The notes under the pieces are model-generated. The model was not told the DNA's origin, did no database searches, and was given only the letters and a program-made list of their open reading frames with translations. A stretch of 64,000 nucleotides of DNA, from NCBI GenBank assembly GCA_028284045.1, contig JANQSN010000033.1:1-64000 (forward strand). Direction: 5' to 3'. Made by a program: the position numbers and the translations under genes. Positions 61,915 to 64,000 of the stretch are shown one piece after another (positions within the stretch are counted from its first letter, which is position 1; each line of letters begins with the position of its first letter). Source of the DNA: Alphaproteobacteria bacterium (GTDB taxonomy: Bacteria > Pseudomonadota > Alphaproteobacteria > DSM-16000 > Inquilinaceae).

Positions 61915-63024
61915 ATGACGACGACACCCATCAGCCGACCTGATCAGCTTGGCCGCGACCGGCTCGGCGGCGCGCTGGGCGCCGCCGCCGTGGTGGTGGC
62001 GCTGGCGCTGATCGCGGCGGCTCCGACCCTCACCACCGATCGGGCGCCGACCGGCCCGGTGCGCCTGGACGATGCCGGCGTGGTCGCGCCGGCCTCCACC
62101 CGCAGCGGCGACCAGGAGGTGCCCGCCCCGGTGATCGAGGATCCGGCGACCGATTGGCACGAGATCCCGTTGTTCTCCGCCGACGATCCCGCGGCGCCGC
62201 CGATCGACAAGACCTCCGACCGCGTGCTTCGGGTGACCAGCGTCGGCGATCTGACGGTCCTGTTCGACACGCTCGGCTATGACTATCGGCTGGTCGGCGA
62301 GGCGGCGGTCAGCGTGCCGCGGCTCTACCTGACGGCCCTGCCCGGCGACATCGCCGACGGCGGGCACGCCGGCGAGCGGCCCGGTCTGTTCATCAACGCC
62401 TTGCTGCCGGTGATGCTGCGGGTCAATGAGGCGATCGCCGCCGACCGCGCCGTCGTCGTCGGGCTGGCCGCCCGGGTCGCGGCCGGTGCGGCGCTGGAAC
62501 CGGCCGAGATGGCTGGCCTCAGCCGCCTGGCGGAGGACTATCGCGTGGATCCGGACCAGCCGGCCGGCGCGGTTCTGGAGGCGCTGACGCTTCGCGTCGA
62601 TGCCGTGCCGCCGTCGATGGCGCTGGCCCAGGCAGCGCTGGAGAGCGGTTGGGGCACCTCCAGCCTGGCGCGCAACGCCAACGCGCTGTTCGGCCAGACC
62701 GGCAGCAGCGGGGTGCGCGCCTCTACCGGGCATACCTATGCGACCTTCGCGGACCTGAACGAGTCCGCCGAAGCCTATGTCCGCAACCTCAACACCCATC
62801 CCGCCTATGACGACTTCCGCCGTTTGCGGGCGGCCCAGCGCGCGGCTGGTGAGGCGTTGGACGGGGTGGCGCTGATGGACGGCCTGACCGCCTATTCGGA
62901 GTTGGGGACGGAGTATATCCGCTATGTGCGGCGGCTCATCGCCAGCTTCGATCTGCATCTGTTGGACGGGGCGCGGTTGGCCGATCCCGACGATCCGGGC
63001 GACCGCACGCCGGCGGCGATCTGA
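61915..63024 (+). CDS. Bax-like glucosaminidase domain protein
   Basis: The 369-residue product has a membrane anchor or signal segment (about residues 17-36) and a Pro/Asp-rich linker. A helical middle part follows, then a mannosyl-glycoprotein endo-beta-N-acetylglucosaminidase (FlgJ/Bax) domain. Its hallmark is SMALAQAALESGWGTSSLARNANALFG (about 238-264), with the catalytic glutamate in ALESGWG. It would cut peptidoglycan glycan strands in the periplasm. Its stop overlaps the probable CTG start of tsaB. Confidence 0.87.
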   Translation: MTTTPISRPDQLGRDRLGGALGAAAVVVALALIAAAPTLTTDRAPTGPVRLDDAGVVAPASTRSGDQEVPAPVIEDPATDWHEIPLFSADDPAAPPIDKTSDRVLRVTSVGDLTVLFDTLGYDYRLVGEAAVSVPRLYLTALPGDIADGGHAGERPGLFINALLPVMLRVNEAIAADRAVVVGLAARVAAGAALEPAEMAGLSRLAEDYRVDPDQPAGAVLEALTLRVDAVPPSMALAQAALESGWGTSSLARNANALFGQTGSSGVRASTGHTYATFADLNESAEAYVRNLNTHPAYDDFRRLRAAQRAAGEALDGVALMDGLTAYSELGTEYIRYVRRLIASFDLHLLDGARLADPDDPGDRTPAAI

Positions 63025-63728
63025 GCACGCGCCCGCCCGACCCGGCGGTTCTGGCCGTCGACACGGCGGGCGATGCCTGCGGTGTCGCCCTGGCCCGCGG
63101 CACCACAGTGCTCGCGGTGGCCGGTGAGGCGCGCCGCCACGGCCATGCCGAGGTCCTGGTCCCGCTGACCCGGCGCGTCCTGGACGAGGCCGGGCTCGGC
63201 TTTGCCGATATCGATGTCTATGCCGTCACCGTCGGTCCCGGGGGTTTCACCGGGATCCGCATCGGGCTGGCCGCGGTGACCGGCATGGCGCTGGCCGAGC
63301 GTCGGCCGATGCTGGGCATCGACAGCTTCACAGCCTCGCTGGCCACCGCGCTGGCGGACGGTGGCGACGCCGCGGGGGTCGTCCCGGAAGGGTCTTGGCT
63401 GGTCGCGCTGGACAGCCGGCGGGGCGATCTCTTCTGCCGGCTCCTGGGCGAAGACCTGGCGGCGTTGGGGCCGCCGGCGGTGGTCGCGCCGGCGGCGCTG
63501 GCCGACTGGCTCGGCGACCGCCGGCCGGTCGGGCTGACCGGCAATGCGGCCGGCGCGGTGGTCGCGCAACTCGGCCACGACCGCTTCGCCGCGGTCCGCC
63601 CGGCACCGGCGGTCGACCCCGCCCGGCTGGCCCTGTTGGCGGCGACGCGCGCCGATCGGGCGGGTGCGGCGGTGCCGACCCCGCTCTATCTGCGCGAGCC
63701 CGACGCTCGGCTGGCGGCCGGTCCGTGA
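63021..63728 (+). CDS. tsaB: tRNA threonylcarbamoyladenosine synthesis protein TsaB, probable CTG start
   Basis: TsaB is the scaffold of the TsaBDE complex that makes t6A37 in ANN-decoding tRNAs. The conserved N-terminus (AVLAVDTAGDACGVALARG) lies upstream of the first GTG (63108) and has no ATG, GTG or TTG in frame after the preceding stop. The best start is the CTG at 63021, which overlaps the glucosaminidase stop as CTGA and gives a 235-residue protein starting (M)STRPPDPAV. Later motifs include VTVGPGGFTGIRIGLA. A GTG 63108 start would remove the first beta strands. rimI overlaps by 4 bp. Confidence 0.85.
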   Translation: MSTRPPDPAVLAVDTAGDACGVALARGTTVLAVAGEARRHGHAEVLVPLTRRVLDEAGLGFADIDVYAVTVGPGGFTGIRIGLAAVTGMALAERRPMLGIDSFTASLATALADGGDAAGVVPEGSWLVALDSRRGDLFCRLLGEDLAALGPPAVVAPAALADWLGDRRPVGLTGNAAGAVVAQLGHDRFAAVRPAPAVDPARLALLAATRADRAGAAVPTPLYLREPDARLAAGP

Positions 63729-64000
63729 GCCGGCCGACGGGCGCTCCGGCGGGCCACCCGGCCGTCCGGCGCGCCGGCGTCGCCCATGCCGCGCTGCTGG
63801 CGGCGCTGCAGGCCGATGCCTTCGGCGACGGCCCGACCGTCTGGCCCGCCGATGTCTGGACGGAATGGCTGGCCGTGCCCGGCGTGGTCGCCCTGATCGC
63901 CCGATGCGACACCGTGCCGCTGGGTTTCGCCCTGGGGCGGGCCGCCGGCGGCGAGGGGGAGGTCCTGTCGCTCGCCGTTGCCGTGCCGGCCCGCCGGCGG
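63725..64000 (+). CDS. rimI: GNAT acetyltransferase, RimI-like (5' part; cut by window end)
   Basis: From GTG 63725, overlapping the tsaB stop as GTGA, the frame is open to the window end (92 codons). It begins with a Pro/Gly-rich tail, then HAALLAALQADAF, WTEWLAVPGVVALIA and PLGFALGRAAGGEGEVLSLAV. The last stretch is the GNAT core strand leading to the acetyl-CoA loop (VxPxxRRxG). RimI acetylates ribosomal protein S18 N-terminally and commonly follows tsaB. Confidence 0.8.
   Translation, partial: MSRPTGAPAGHPAVRRAGVAHAALLAALQADAFGDGPTVWPADVWTEWLAVPGVVALIARCDTVPLGFALGRAAGGEGEVLSLAVAVPARRR

Overview
The window is GC-rich DNA from the origin-proximal part of an alphaproteobacterial chromosome, most like Rhodospirillales in the broad sense. 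The evidence is the gene order: timA, fxsA, secB on one side, then dnaQ-coaE-aroE-maf-ppsR, then hemE-hemH-hemJ-rho, mnmE-mnmG-rsmG-parA-parB, then holA-lptE-leuS. In alphaproteobacteria such as Caulobacter and Rickettsia the replication origin lies between hemE and the ppsR homologue. The 0.6-kb gap at 6689-7300 sits exactly there and carries DnaA-box-like sequences and an AT-rich palindrome. Two near-perfect parS sites (17415 and 19577) lie 10-13 kb away, beside parAB. No rRNA or tRNA gene and no CRISPR array was seen.

Layout. 1-99 is the end of an IS630-type element abutting the 3' end of a TauE/SafE permease gene. 0.9-6.7 kb holds timA, fxsA, secB and the leftward dnaQ-coaE-aroE-maf-ppsR cluster. 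7.3-11.7 kb is the rightward haem/rho cluster. 11.8-15.5 kb holds three leftward metabolic genes (DJ-1/PfpI, dienelactone hydrolase, DUF255) lying between rho and mnmE. 15.7-22.0 kb is the DUF6489-mnmE-mnmG-rsmG-parA-parB run. 22.1-27.7 kb is the leftward holA-lptE-leuS-DUF3576 run. 28.3-32.1 kb is accessory: a porin with a strong terminator, a small lipoprotein and two tandem sulfotransferases.

32.1-46.1 kb mixes housekeeping genes (yggS, ribA, rlmN, truA, fmt, def, recQ) with poorly known ones. It includes an L,D-transpeptidase, an IalB-like protein, two small two-helix membrane proteins, and an ECF sigma/ChrR pair with a candidate self-regulated promoter. It ends in a two-gene cassette whose PIN-domain gene is cut by an amber codon. 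46.2-51.3 kb is maeB divergent from mutS. 51.3-52.9 kb holds two divergent putative DNA-binding proteins. 53.0-64.0 kb runs rightward: glnD, murJ, trpS, TauE/SafE plus TIGR02186, uspA, nfu, a Bax-like glucosaminidase, tsaB and the start of rimI.

Most genes are core functions: replication and segregation, tRNA modification, haem synthesis, translation start and maturation, nitrogen signalling, and envelope assembly. The less ordinary signals are the oriC/parS architecture, the candidate RpoE-type promoter, the disrupted PIN gene, the probable CTG start of tsaB, an IS end that supplies the stop codon of the gene it hit, and several intergenic repeats (two different 17-bp tandem arrays, a 19-bp perfect hairpin, and a 170-bp element with terminal inverted repeats). 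I saw no clearly new multi-gene defence or biosynthetic system.
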